From: UBA2287 sp037442025
Lineage (GTDB): Bacteria; Bacteroidota; Bacteroidia; Bacteroidales; Tenuifilaceae
DNA: 64,000 nt
Direction: 5' to 3'
Assembly: GCA_037442025.1 (NCBI GenBank)
Contig: JBBIRB010000001.1
Location: 1 to 64,000, forward strand
Shown: piece after piece, positions 25,258 through 34,127 of the stretch
Layout: every line of letters begins with the position of its first letter
Position numbering within the stretch: the first letter of the stretch is position 1
Translations under genes and position numbers: made by a program
Notes under the pieces: model-generated
The model's input: the letters and a program-made list of their open reading frames with translations, nothing else
What the model was told of the DNA's origin: nothing
Database searches by the model: none

Positions 25258-28234
25258 TATCAACCTTTGGTTTCAGAATTACACCCAGCCTTTTCTGGCC
25301 ATGAATAATAACCGTTAAGGGTTCGCTAAACCTAATGTGGCGAATCATACCGCTTTCGTAGAAGGCAGGCAGTGAGTTTAGGTATTCATAGTCGACAAAG
25401 CCCTGACCAATATGAGGATTTACCGTTACGTAAGCAACTTTAAGGGAGGTGAGGTTTTGAAAGAAATGGGTTCCCTGGCTTGGGTCAACATTGTAACTCT
25501 GCATTCCCGATTCAACAATAACCTTGGCACCCGAAATTTGGGGCCATTTTACCGGTATGCCCAGCCATCGGTCGCTCGAACCCCAACGGCCCGGACCTAT
25601 AAGCACGTATTGCTTTCCATTTTGGGCAAACGGATTGTTCAGATTATCGAGTTCAGCAGCAATTTCAATGGTTTTGCCAGAATCGAAGCTGTTTGGTTTT
25701 ATGTAAATTAAGTCGTAAATCTCATTAATAATTCCATTGCCAAGGGCCGAATTGGTTGTGAGTATACAATCGTTCGGGCTAATGCTATCAAAGTTGGTAT
25801 TTATTACATCCCGATTCTGAACAATGGGTCGAATTTGAAGAAGCGCAAATGTTTTTGGTTTATCTTTAGGAACATTCAAATTAACTGCAAACTCAATTTC
25901 AACCGGGTTGTTCATTTCTCTTTGGCCAATATCGAGGATGTTGCTTAAAATTTCGGGTAATGGAAACTGCTTGTGTTTTAAAATATTTGAGAAAGATACA
26001 ATTGGCGTTCCGGTGCCTTGGTAACCTTCGCGAACCTGATGGCTATCGAATTCGAATGTGGAAGCGATACCCTGCAGGGTACCATCGCCGAACGCTTCGC
26101 GAATGTCAAGTTCAAACAGGTTAATACCCTCATCAATCGATGGTACAAAACTCGAAGGGCGTAAATCGAGCGAGTAGAAAGTTTTTTGGGTTTCCTTAAG
26201 TGCAATATCGGGCGATGAGAGTTGAAATATTTTTTTGGGGAATTTTGGTGCAAAGCGAAGCGAAGGTTTTCCTTCAACTACATGTTTGCCTAAACCCAAT
26301 GCAATACTTGCAATGCCATCGGTGGGTTGCTCAGGCTCAACGGTGTAAAAGTTTAACGAACGCGCTACTCCCGAGAATGTGGGGTAAAACCTGTTACCAT
26401 AGGGTGTTCCTATTACTTCTTGCAGTACCACGGCCATACGCTCCTCGTCGATGGCGTTATGTGTTGCTAGCATGTAGGTTTTACTCTCCTTAAAGTACAC
26501 CGAAGCGTAAACGCATTTAATGGCCTGGCTAAGCAGCTCGAGCATTTGGCACGCGTTGCTCTGCACATTCGGAATCATATAGGTTGAGTAAATTCCTGCA
26601 AAGGGCTGAAAGTGCGAATCTTCAAGTAAACTCGATGAGCGGACTGCAATGGGGTTGCGAGCAACGGCAATAAATGCGTATAAATCCTTATGTATGCGCA
26701 GTGGGAGAGGCGCATTCAGAAAATGCCTCATTATTTCCTCGTTGCTTAAATCGGAAAGGCCAATGGGGTAAAGGTTATTGGTTTCCATGTACTCGTCAAA
26801 AACATCGGTACAAAGAACTACAGTTCGGGGAATAGTTATTACCACATTTGCGAACTTATGCATAAGGTAATGGTGCTTTACAACCGAATCGATAAAAGCC
26901 AGTCCACGCCCTTTACCACCCAGTGAGCCATCGCCAATGCGAGAGAAAATCTGATACTCGTCGTAGCTGTCGCGATAGAACTTGGCAATTATTCCACGCC
27001 CCTTATTCTGCCGGTACCTGTCAATAGTGTCGAAAATAAACCGTCGAACCTCGTCGAGGTTTTCAAAGTCGTCGGCACCTATGTATTTAAAAATATCGGC
27101 AATAGGAAATAGTGCCCGAGCGGTTAGCCACTTGGCAAAGTGGTTCCGTTTAATATGGTATTCGAGCGATGAATCGGGGACCTGAAAAATGGTTTCCTGA
27201 AGTTCTTTTAATCCCGAAGCTCGAATAATTTCTTGCCCCGTTGAAGGGTCGACGAAAACAAAATCGCCAAAGGCGAAGTACTTGTTAATAAAACTTTCGA
27301 GTTCTTGCGAGAGGGTTTTGGAGTACTTATGTATGAAACCAACCTTTAGTTTTTTTGCAATAAGTTGGTTATTAATGTCCGACGATTGTATAAGTATTGG
27401 CATAAACGGGTCGTCGGCTTTAACCATTTCAACCATTTTCACACCTGCCCTTTGCAGCATTTTCCCGTTGTGCGGATAGGTCATGTCGGTAATAACACCC
27501 AGCATGTTGTGCTTGTACTTCTGGTACATTTCCTCTGCCTGTTCGAGGCTACGAGCCAAAAGAATTTTTGGCCGTCCCCTCATGCGTAGCATCATCTGGT
27601 GCTCGTTTAGCCCCTCGGCCATGAAATCTCTGCTTTGCAGAAAAATTATGCGATATATGATGGGCAGGTACATGGAGTAGTATCGAACCGAATCTTCAAC
27701 TAGCAGGATGGTTTGAACCCCAACGCTATTTACATCGTGCTCTCTATTCATTATATCCTCAATGAGCTTTATTATGGCGAGCATAATTTGGGCGTTGCCC
27801 AGCCATGCAAAAGCAAAATCGATAGCACTCATGTCCTCGCGGCTGAGTTTTAGCGATACTTCACGTGAGAAGGGTGTAAGAACCACAATGGGCTTTCCAG
27901 GGTAGGTCGATTTTATTTTCTTGGCCAACGAGAAAGGGTCCATTCCCTGCACGTTGAGCATGGTAATAATTAGGTCGATTGAAATATTGTTTAGCGCCTT
28001 AAACGCTTCGTCGGCAGAAGTTACGTGAATGAATTTTGGGGGATAGCGTAAGTTGAGCGAAACGTATTCGTTAAATATCTGTTCCTCAATTCGGCCATCC
28101 TCTTCGAGCATAAATGCATCGTACTTGCTGCATATTAGCAATACGTTCAAAATTCGCCGCTTCATAAGCAGGTCGAATGCAGTTTCGGCAAAGTAGTACT
28201 TGCCCCTGTTTATATCAATATCCTTTGTGTTCAT
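25250..28234 (-). CDS. Receiver-like / PPDK ATP-binding domain fusion protein (994 aa)
   Basis: Large cytosolic protein. Residues about 28-165 form a degenerate receiver-like domain: the phospho-acceptor position in DLIITMLNVQGM lacks Asp. About 174-330 is a second, longer receiver-like domain with acidic pair ED 180-181 and a candidate acceptor Asp250 (GVITDMTYP). About 430-830 is a PPDK_N (pyruvate phosphate dikinase, PEP/pyruvate-binding, ATP-grasp-like) domain with GDGSLGGKGRGL at 435-444 and AVRSSSLLEDS at 530-540. The C-terminal ~160 residues hold GPGRWGSSDRWLGIPV. The swivelling phospho-His domain (TSGGxTxHA motif) and the PEP-binding TIM barrel of PPDK/PEP synthase are absent. It lies 25 bp after a paralogue. 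Function unknown; ATP-driven phosphoryl signalling is a guess. Confidence 0.85.
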   Translation of the reverse strand: MNTKDIDINRGKYYFAETAFDLLMKRRILNVLLICSKYDAFMLEEDGRIEEQIFNEYVSLNLRYPPKFIHVTSADEAFKALNNISIDLIITMLNVQGMDPFSLAKKIKSTYPGKPIVVLTPFSREVSLKLSREDMSAIDFAFAWLGNAQIMLAIIKLIEDIMNREHDVNSVGVQTILLVEDSVRYYSMYLPIIYRIIFLQSRDFMAEGLNEHQMMLRMRGRPKILLARSLEQAEEMYQKYKHNMLGVITDMTYPHNGKMLQRAGVKMVEMVKADDPFMPILIQSSDINNQLIAKKLKVGFIHKYSKTLSQELESFINKYFAFGDFVFVDPSTGQEIIRASGLKELQETIFQVPDSSLEYHIKRNHFAKWLTARALFPIADIFKYIGADDFENLDEVRRFIFDTIDRYRQNKGRGIIAKFYRDSYDEYQIFSRIGDGSLGGKGRGLAFIDSVVKHHYLMHKFANVVITIPRTVVLCTDVFDEYMETNNLYPIGLSDLSNEEIMRHFLNAPLPLRIHKDLYAFIAVARNPIAVRSSSLLEDSHFQPFAGIYSTYMIPNVQSNACQMLELLSQAIKCVYASVYFKESKTYMLATHNAIDEERMAVVLQEVIGTPYGNRFYPTFSGVARSLNFYTVEPEQPTDGIASIALGLGKHVVEGKPSLRFAPKFPKKIFQLSSPDIALKETQKTFYSLDLRPSSFVPSIDEGINLFELDIREAFGDGTLQGIASTFEFDSHQVREGYQGTGTPIVSFSNILKHKQFPLPEILSNILDIGQREMNNPVEIEFAVNLNVPKDKPKTFALLQIRPIVQNRDVINTNFDSISPNDCILTTNSALGNGIINEIYDLIYIKPNSFDSGKTIEIAAELDNLNNPFAQNGKQYVLIGPGRWGSSDRWLGIPVKWPQISGAKVIVESGMQSYNVDPSQGTHFFQNLTSLKVAYVTVNPHIGQGFVDYEYLNSLPAFYESGMIRHIRFSEPLTVIIHGQKRLGVILKPKVDIS

Positions 28235-28259
28235 TTAATAGTGCAGTAGCACGAAGATA

Positions 28260-31200
28260 TTACTTTTCGGTAGTAACCAAAACTATCTGCTGCTTTCCAT
28301 CCATTTTTGTTGTAAGCGGCTCATGGAATCGAACATGCCTAAAATGTTCGGTTTCATTTTCGGCTCTGAGTTCGTTAAGTGTATCCCAAGCAATAAAGGA
28401 ACGAATATCGCCATCCTGAACCGAGCAGTAACCAACATTCATGCTTATAACATTATGGAAGAAATGCGAACCCGACGAGGCATCGAGCGGAAAGTCTTCG
28501 AAACTGGTTTCAACAATGATTTTTGCATTCGATATTTGGGGCCAGGTTACAGGAATTCCGATCCATCGGTCGCGAGTGCCCCAGCGGCCTGGGCCAATTA
28601 ATAGGTAACGACGATTTTTTTCAACCATCAATTGGTTCAACTTATCAACCTCTAAGGCCATCTCCATGGTTTTCGATTTGTCGAAATACTCCCTTTTTAT
28701 ATAAATAACATCCGAAATACCTTCTACCTGCCCATTACCCATACCATGAAATGATAGAAGGATTGCCTTGGTGCGATCGATAGTATCGGGGAAAATTTTA
28801 AATTCTTCCATGTTGCCAATCATGGGTTTTATTTGAAGCAGGAAGAATGAGGCTTTGTAGTTAGCGTCGCGGTTCAAGTCCACTGCAAACTCAATTTCGC
28901 AGGGTGTGCCCAAGGCCTCCTGAACCACTTCGAGGACTACCTGAATGGTTTGTGCAAGCGGTATGTAGTTGTATTTTAATATGTTGGCAAAGTTGACAAT
29001 TCTTGGGCCTTGTTGAGAAATACCGGGTGTTATAGTATTGTTTTCGATGTTATAAACAGAAGCGCAGTGCTTCAGGGTGCCATGCTGTTCTGCCTCATAC
29101 AAGTTTAAACGATTCATCGATGCGGTGTCGCCATCCTCCAATAGGTTAATATTCTTTTTGTTCAAATCCACAACAAGGTACTCGCTTTGCGAGTTTTTTA
29201 TAAGGTCGGACGGGGTGTAATTCTGAAGGGTGGGGTAACGAGGACAGAAACGGTAGGCTTTTTCGCCTTCCACCACATATTTCCCTAATCCAAGTGCCAT
29301 AGTTGCAAAACCATCTTCGGGCTTAATGTGGGCAAATGGATAGTAATTGTACGACTGAGCAACACCGCTGATATGAGGGTAATAGTAATTACTGTAACGG
29401 TTACCAACAACTTCCTGAATAATAACGGCCATTTTCTCGTCTTCAATTTTAAAGTTAACAGCACGTATGTATCCCCGGGCAGTATCGGAAAAAACCGAAG
29501 CGAATACCAATTTTATAGCGTCTATTGTTTGCCTCAACCGAACCTTTGGGTCGGGGTGGTTGTTGGGTACTATGTACGTTTCGAAAATACCAGCAAAAGG
29601 CTGCATAAGCGAATCCTCGAGCAACCCCGAAGAACGAACAGCCAGGGGCCGGTGGTATATTTGCAAAAGCCTTTCGAGGCGCGCAATCAGCTGTTCGGAC
29701 AGGTTGGCTTCGAGGAATAGTTTTTTTATTTCGTAGTAGTTCGAAGCGGCAAATACCTTTTCGTACATATTATTTCGTTGCATAAAGCACTCGAACTCGT
29801 TAACGCCAATTACAGATGTCCGCGGCGAGTAAAGGTTAATGTTTTGAACGTACTGCGAAATTTCGAAAGTGTATAGAAGCGTATTTATGAAAGATAATCC
29901 GCGCCCTTTGCCACCCATAGACCCATCGGCTAGGGCAACGATGTTACTCGAGTCCACCTCCCATGCTGTTTCGAACCCTACAATTTTCCCTCTTCGTTTT
30001 TCCTGGCGGTACTTTTTTAGAGTACTTAGTAAATACTCCCTTATTTCTTCTGGCCCGCTAAAGTCATATATGCTAGAGGGGTGAATAATTCGTGCAACCT
30101 GAATTTCGCCTCGCGCAGTGAGCCACATGGAAAAGTGATTCTTTTCGGCATGGTAGAGAATACTTTCGCCGGGTATTTCGCGAAGGCAGCGCTCAAACTC
30201 CTCCATAGTTGTTGCAGTTACAATGGGCTGCCCAATGGCATCTTTGAAAACAAAATCGCCAAATCCCAGATAGTTGCTGATAAAGTTTTTTATATCGGTC
30301 ATTAAACTATCGGAATTTTTATTGATGAAGGCAATATTAAGTAGATCCTGCATAAGGCGCGACCCGTTGCTTAGCAGCCGCATATTGAGCAACTTCACCT
30401 TCTCTTCGTTATTCTGCTCGTACGATTGCATTATTACCGGTAGGTTTGGTAATTCCCTTCGAATTTGGGTTACCAAATTGAAGCCTGCATTCTCGTCGAG
30501 TATACCTTTGTGATAAAACTTAATGTCTGAAATTACACAGAGCATGTAGTCTTTATATCGCGAAAAAATTTCAATGGCCTCTTCAAAGGTTCCTGTAAGA
30601 ATAATTTTAGGTCGAATTCTGATGCGAAGAACCTTGTAAAGGTCGTCGGTGCTAACATCCTCAATAATGCGTTTGGTTTGCTCAAGAACGCTACTGTATA
30701 GTACGGGTAGGTAGCGCGAGTAGTATTTGGGTGAATCTTCAATGAGTAAAATTACCCTCGATAGCCCAATCCGCGTGTCGTTTTCTAGGTTTACTTTGTC
30801 CTCCAAAAGTTTAATCATCGAAAAGAAAATTTTGGGGTCGCCATTCCACTCGAAAATTCGATCGATACTCGAAATGGCAAAGGGGTTCTTCTCCAGCTCG
30901 CTTAGCATTTTGGAGTTGTTTACCAACAGGTAAAGCGGAACATAATTGTATTCGCCCTTTATTTTTTTGCTCATTTCCAACGGAGTAACCGTATCGGCAC
31001 CAACCATAATAATTATTAGGTTAAAGTGCTTCTCTTCCAGCTTCTCCATGGCCTCATCGATGGTGGATACCCCTGTAATACGGGGAACGCTTGTGAGCGA
31101 AAGCTTCGAGTATTCACCAAGAATATTGTCGGTTACTCTATCTTCCTTTTCCAAATTGTAGGCATCGTAGAGCGTAGCTATCAACAGAATTTCTTTTACC

Positions 31201-31760
31201 TTGAATGGCATTAGGTCGTGGTAAATATCGCGGTCGGAGTTGTGCTGATTGATAAATTTTTGAAGTAGTTTTTTTCGAGCATGCTGGGGCTCTACCTCGC
31301 TAATTCGCTTGGGCGATTTTACCTCCTTAACGTAATCTTTTCCTTTTATGGAGTTAAGGTATCCTGCAATGAGGTTCGAAATGTTTACTATTAAATCGCG
31401 TTCCTCCTTTAAAAATGGGCCTTCGTATTCTTCGGGGAAATTTTTAGTGTAAAAAATTTCAATTGTACCTTTTTCCTTATCAATGGTTTCGAACTCCTGA
31501 TGTTGTAACCAGGGTGTTTCTTCGAAATTGGGTGAAGTAAATTCTATTTTTCCAAACTTTATGCGTGCTGCTGTAAACTGTGGAAATTGCCAGGCATCGG
31601 GCAGTATGAGGCATATTTGCCGTAGAGTTCCTTCAATGGTTCTGCCTTCCTTAATTATCGAAGTGGTTCGATTTATAGCTGCCAGCTCCTTTAGCCTCTC
31701 CTTATTCTGAGCCAGTAATTTGTAAAAATCCTCAGGTGATGTACGGTTATTTTGTGCCAT
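28260..31760 (-). CDS. GAF-like / double receiver-like / PPDK ATP-binding domain fusion protein (1166 aa)
   Basis: Paralogue of the gene downstream with an extra N-terminal ~185 residues. That part has a coiled-coil start, then a GAF-like fold (TIEGTLRQICLILPDAWQFP, LKEERDLIVNISNLIAGYL) of the kind that precedes kinase or sigma-activator cores. The first receiver-like domain (about 188-325) lacks the acceptor Asp (LIIIMVGADTV). The second (336-500) keeps ED 341-342 and Asp412 (CVISDIKFYHKG). The PPDK_N-like domain has ADGSMGGKGRGLSFI and AVRSSGLLEDSLMQPFAGIF; GPGRWGTRDRWIGIPV lies near the end. No phospho-His or TIM-barrel domain. Lies first in a two-gene unit, ATG at 31760. Presumably works with its neighbour, perhaps as a heteromer. 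Confidence 0.85.
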   Translation of the reverse strand: MAQNNRTSPEDFYKLLAQNKERLKELAAINRTTSIIKEGRTIEGTLRQICLILPDAWQFPQFTAARIKFGKIEFTSPNFEETPWLQHQEFETIDKEKGTIEIFYTKNFPEEYEGPFLKEERDLIVNISNLIAGYLNSIKGKDYVKEVKSPKRISEVEPQHARKKLLQKFINQHNSDRDIYHDLMPFKVKEILLIATLYDAYNLEKEDRVTDNILGEYSKLSLTSVPRITGVSTIDEAMEKLEEKHFNLIIIMVGADTVTPLEMSKKIKGEYNYVPLYLLVNNSKMLSELEKNPFAISSIDRIFEWNGDPKIFFSMIKLLEDKVNLENDTRIGLSRVILLIEDSPKYYSRYLPVLYSSVLEQTKRIIEDVSTDDLYKVLRIRIRPKIILTGTFEEAIEIFSRYKDYMLCVISDIKFYHKGILDENAGFNLVTQIRRELPNLPVIMQSYEQNNEEKVKLLNMRLLSNGSRLMQDLLNIAFINKNSDSLMTDIKNFISNYLGFGDFVFKDAIGQPIVTATTMEEFERCLREIPGESILYHAEKNHFSMWLTARGEIQVARIIHPSSIYDFSGPEEIREYLLSTLKKYRQEKRRGKIVGFETAWEVDSSNIVALADGSMGGKGRGLSFINTLLYTFEISQYVQNINLYSPRTSVIGVNEFECFMQRNNMYEKVFAASNYYEIKKLFLEANLSEQLIARLERLLQIYHRPLAVRSSGLLEDSLMQPFAGIFETYIVPNNHPDPKVRLRQTIDAIKLVFASVFSDTARGYIRAVNFKIEDEKMAVIIQEVVGNRYSNYYYPHISGVAQSYNYYPFAHIKPEDGFATMALGLGKYVVEGEKAYRFCPRYPTLQNYTPSDLIKNSQSEYLVVDLNKKNINLLEDGDTASMNRLNLYEAEQHGTLKHCASVYNIENNTITPGISQQGPRIVNFANILKYNYIPLAQTIQVVLEVVQEALGTPCEIEFAVDLNRDANYKASFFLLQIKPMIGNMEEFKIFPDTIDRTKAILLSFHGMGNGQVEGISDVIYIKREYFDKSKTMEMALEVDKLNQLMVEKNRRYLLIGPGRWGTRDRWIGIPVTWPQISNAKIIVETSFEDFPLDASSGSHFFHNVISMNVGYCSVQDGDIRSFIAWDTLNELRAENETEHFRHVRFHEPLTTKMDGKQQIVLVTTEK

Positions 31761-32015
31761 TATTTGGGATTGAAAGGTTAGGAATAGCGTTTGCAGAAAA
31801 ATAGTAATCTCTACAAGTTAATTTCATTTTTGGTTCGCTCCAACCGCAAAAATGAAATTTAAGTAAATCACGTAGATGAAATACGGGAATTTCGGACAGG
31901 GTTTATCCGTAATTGCTTGAAATTGAGGTGCTGTTGTTGGTAGTTAGGTGTAAATAGAGTTAAATTGGGTGTGCAATTCGAACCCATTTTTTAACCTTTT
32001 AATACAATACTAGCT

Positions 32016-33371
32016 ATGAAAAACAAAGCACACGAGGAGAGGCTGAATAAGTTTATGGCTTATATTATTGCCAAAAATCCTGCTGAACCCGAGTTTCACC
32101 AAGCCGTAAAAGAGGTAGTTGAAAGTATTATACCCTACATTGAGGAGCACCCCATTTACGATAACGAGCGAATTCTTGAGCGCATTTGCGAACCCGAACG
32201 GGTAATTATTTTTCGTGTTCCCTGGATCGACGATAAGGGCGATATTCGTGTAAATCGTGGCTTCCGCATACAAATGAACAGCGCCATTGGTCCATACAAA
32301 GGCGGGCTTCGCTTTCACCCAACTGTAAATTTAGGGGTACTAAAGTTCTTAGCCTTCGAACAGGTATTTAAAAACAGCTTAACTACTTTACCCATGGGTG
32401 GCGGAAAAGGTGGCTCCGATTTCGATCCTAAAGGAAAAAGCGATAAAGAGGTTATGCGCTTCTGCCAAAGCTTCATTACGGAACTCTACAGGCATGTTGG
32501 AGCCAACACCGACGTTCCGGCTGGCGACATTGGTGTTGGTGGTCGTGAAGTTGGCTACATGTTTGGTCAGTACAAACGCATTTGTAACGAGTTTACGGGT
32601 GTATTTACCGGAAAAGGAATTCTGTGGGGTGGTTCGCTCATCCGTCCCGAGGCTACTGGTTACGGCAATGTTTACTTTGCCCAGGAAATGCTTTCTACCC
32701 GGGGCGAAAGTTTCAAAGGTAAAATTGTAACCGTTTCGGGTTCGGGCAATGTGGCTCAGTACACCGTTGAAAAGGTTAACGAACTGGGAGGGAAATGCGT
32801 AACCCTTTCCGACTCAGAGGGATTCATTTACGACCCCAAAGGAATTGACAACGAAAAGTTGAAATACGTAATGTGGCTCAAAAACGAGAAACGTGGACGC
32901 ATTAAGGAGTATGCCGATAAGTATGGCTGCGATTACTTCCCCGGCGAGCGCCCATGGGGTATTAAATGCGATGTGGCATTGCCAAGCGCAACCCAAAACG
33001 AAATAAATGGCGAAGAGGCCAAAACCCTTGTTAAAAATGGCTGTTTCTGCGTTTCCGAGGGAGCAAATATGCCTTCGACCCCCGAAGCCATTGAGGTATA
33101 CTTAAATGCAAAAATCCTTTTCGGGCCCGGTAAGGCAGCTAACGCTGGTGGCGTTTCAACATCGGGTTTGGAAATGACCCAGAACTCAATGCGCCTATCG
33201 TGGACCCGCGAAGAGGTGGATGCTCGCTTGCAGAGCATTATGAAAAACATTCACGAAACCTGCCGTAAGTACGGCACCAAAGAGGACGGTTTCATTAACT
33301 ACGTCGATGGTGCTAACATTGGAGGATTTGTAAAAGTTGCCGACTCAATGATAGCCCAAGGTGCGGTATAA
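32016..33371 (+). CDS. gdhA: Glutamate dehydrogenase (hexameric, GdhA type)
   Basis: Reversible reductive amination of 2-oxoglutarate to glutamate. The 451-residue length and the long N-terminal region (NPAEPEFHQAVKEVVESI) fit the class I hexameric enzymes, usually NADP-linked. Active-site segments are clear: GPYKGGLRFHPTVNLG, LPMGGGKGGSDFDPKGKS with the catalytic Lys, and PAGDIGVGGREVGYMFGQYK. The Rossmann motif reads VSGSGNVAQYTVEKV. The coenzyme (NADP vs NAD) is inferred from class. A perfect 12-bp hairpin follows, then the NuoE-like gene on the same strand, whose complex could supply NADPH. Confidence 0.96.
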   Translation: MKNKAHEERLNKFMAYIIAKNPAEPEFHQAVKEVVESIIPYIEEHPIYDNERILERICEPERVIIFRVPWIDDKGDIRVNRGFRIQMNSAIGPYKGGLRFHPTVNLGVLKFLAFEQVFKNSLTTLPMGGGKGGSDFDPKGKSDKEVMRFCQSFITELYRHVGANTDVPAGDIGVGGREVGYMFGQYKRICNEFTGVFTGKGILWGGSLIRPEATGYGNVYFAQEMLSTRGESFKGKIVTVSGSGNVAQYTVEKVNELGGKCVTLSDSEGFIYDPKGIDNEKLKYVMWLKNEKRGRIKEYADKYGCDYFPGERPWGIKCDVALPSATQNEINGEEAKTLVKNGCFCVSEGANMPSTPEAIEVYLNAKILFGPGKAANAGGVSTSGLEMTQNSMRLSWTREEVDARLQSIMKNIHETCRKYGTKEDGFINYVDGANIGGFVKVADSMIAQGAV

Positions 33372-33380
33372 TTTCTAATC

Positions 33381-33420
33381 AAACCCCCTAAATTGTAATG
33401 GTTTAGGGGGTTTATTGTTT
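33381..33420 (+). terminator. Terminator after gdhA
   Basis: Perfect 12-bp stem AAACCCCCTAAA / TTTAGGGGGTTT (33381-33392, 33402-33413) with a 9-nt loop and a following ATTGTTTTTA tract. It may act as a partial terminator before the next unit. Confidence 0.82.
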
Positions 33421-33460
33421 TTATTTCGGTGTTAAAATTCACCAAAGCCCATATTTTCGC

Positions 33461-33468
33461 TATTTTTG
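33461..33468 (+). promoter_or_regulatory. -7 promoter box of the NuoE-like gene
   Basis: TATTTTTG matches TAnnTTTG exactly, 44 nt before the chosen ATG at 33513. It lies after the gdhA terminator, which supports a separate transcript and the later start codon. No convincing -33 element seen. Confidence 0.45.
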
Positions 33469-33512
33469 GCTTACTCATACTACCATTAGTTTTAACCCAA
33501 GATTTTATCGCA

Positions 33513-34040
33513 ATGCGAATACAACGTTTAAACCAACAGTTTGTAAAAGAGAATATTAACGATGAGGTCGACCTGTCGCTTATAAATCCATTGATCGAAA
33601 AATTCAGGGGCAAAAAGGGGAATCTTATCCCTTTGCTGCAGGGTGCCCAGCAAATTTATGGGTACATTCCCAATTCGGTTTTTCGTAAACTTTCCGACGA
33701 AACGGGAGTTAGCATTAGCGATATGTATGGCGTAGCCACTTTTTACGCTCAGTTCAGACTGAAGCCTGCTGGTAAGCATATTATTAAGGTTTGTCACGGA
33801 ACGGCTTGCCACGTTCAGAATGCGCCCGCAATAACTGAAGCACTTAAGGAGGCGCTTGGGGTTGAGGAGGGCGAAACTACACCCGACAAACTATTTACTC
33901 TCGAGTCGGTTGCCTGTTTGGGCTGCTGCTCGCTTGCACCCGTTATGATGATTGGCGAAAACGACACCCACGGAAAACTAACCGGAGCAAGTGCAGTGAA
34001 GGTTGTTAAAGATATTCAGGTTAATGAGAAAAGTAATTAG
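33513..34040 (+). CDS. NuoE/HndA-like [2Fe-2S] subunit of a soluble NAD(P)H oxidoreductase
   Basis: Thioredoxin-like ferredoxin subunit of 175 residues from the ATG at 33513; an upstream GTG (33429) would begin before the promoter box and add a hydrophobic stretch that the family lacks. The helical N-terminus (GNLIPLLQGAQQIYGYIP, VSISDMYGVATFYAQF) is typical of NuoE. The four [2Fe-2S] ligands are in CHGTAC and ACLGCC. Acts with the NuoF-like protein encoded next, 87 bp on, to move electrons between NADH and the large fusion subunit. Confidence 0.92.
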   Translation: MRIQRLNQQFVKENINDEVDLSLINPLIEKFRGKKGNLIPLLQGAQQIYGYIPNSVFRKLSDETGVSISDMYGVATFYAQFRLKPAGKHIIKVCHGTACHVQNAPAITEALKEALGVEEGETTPDKLFTLESVACLGCCSLAPVMMIGENDTHGKLTGASAVKVVKDIQVNEKSN

Positions 34041-34048
34041 GAGAATAA

Positions 34049-34110
34049 ACCACAATAGACACATAGAACACATTAGATTTTTCTATTGTGCCCTATGTAC
34101 CTAATGTGGT
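34049..34110. repeat. 62-bp imperfect palindrome between NuoE-like and NuoF-like genes
   Basis: Outer ends ACCACA and TGTGGT; the 27-nt arms (34050-34076 and 34083-34109) pair at 21 of 27 positions. The words are degenerate repeats of ACACATTAG/ATAGACACA type. No ORF. It could form an intercistronic RNA hairpin; similar palindromes are common between Bacteroidota genes. Confidence 0.6.
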
Positions 34111-34127
34111 AATATACAAGGGAAACT

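Noticed and set aside
33429..33512. Longer NuoE-like start with a hydrophobic N-terminal segment
   Set aside because: It begins upstream of the promoter box and would give a signal-like helix not expected of this soluble subunit.
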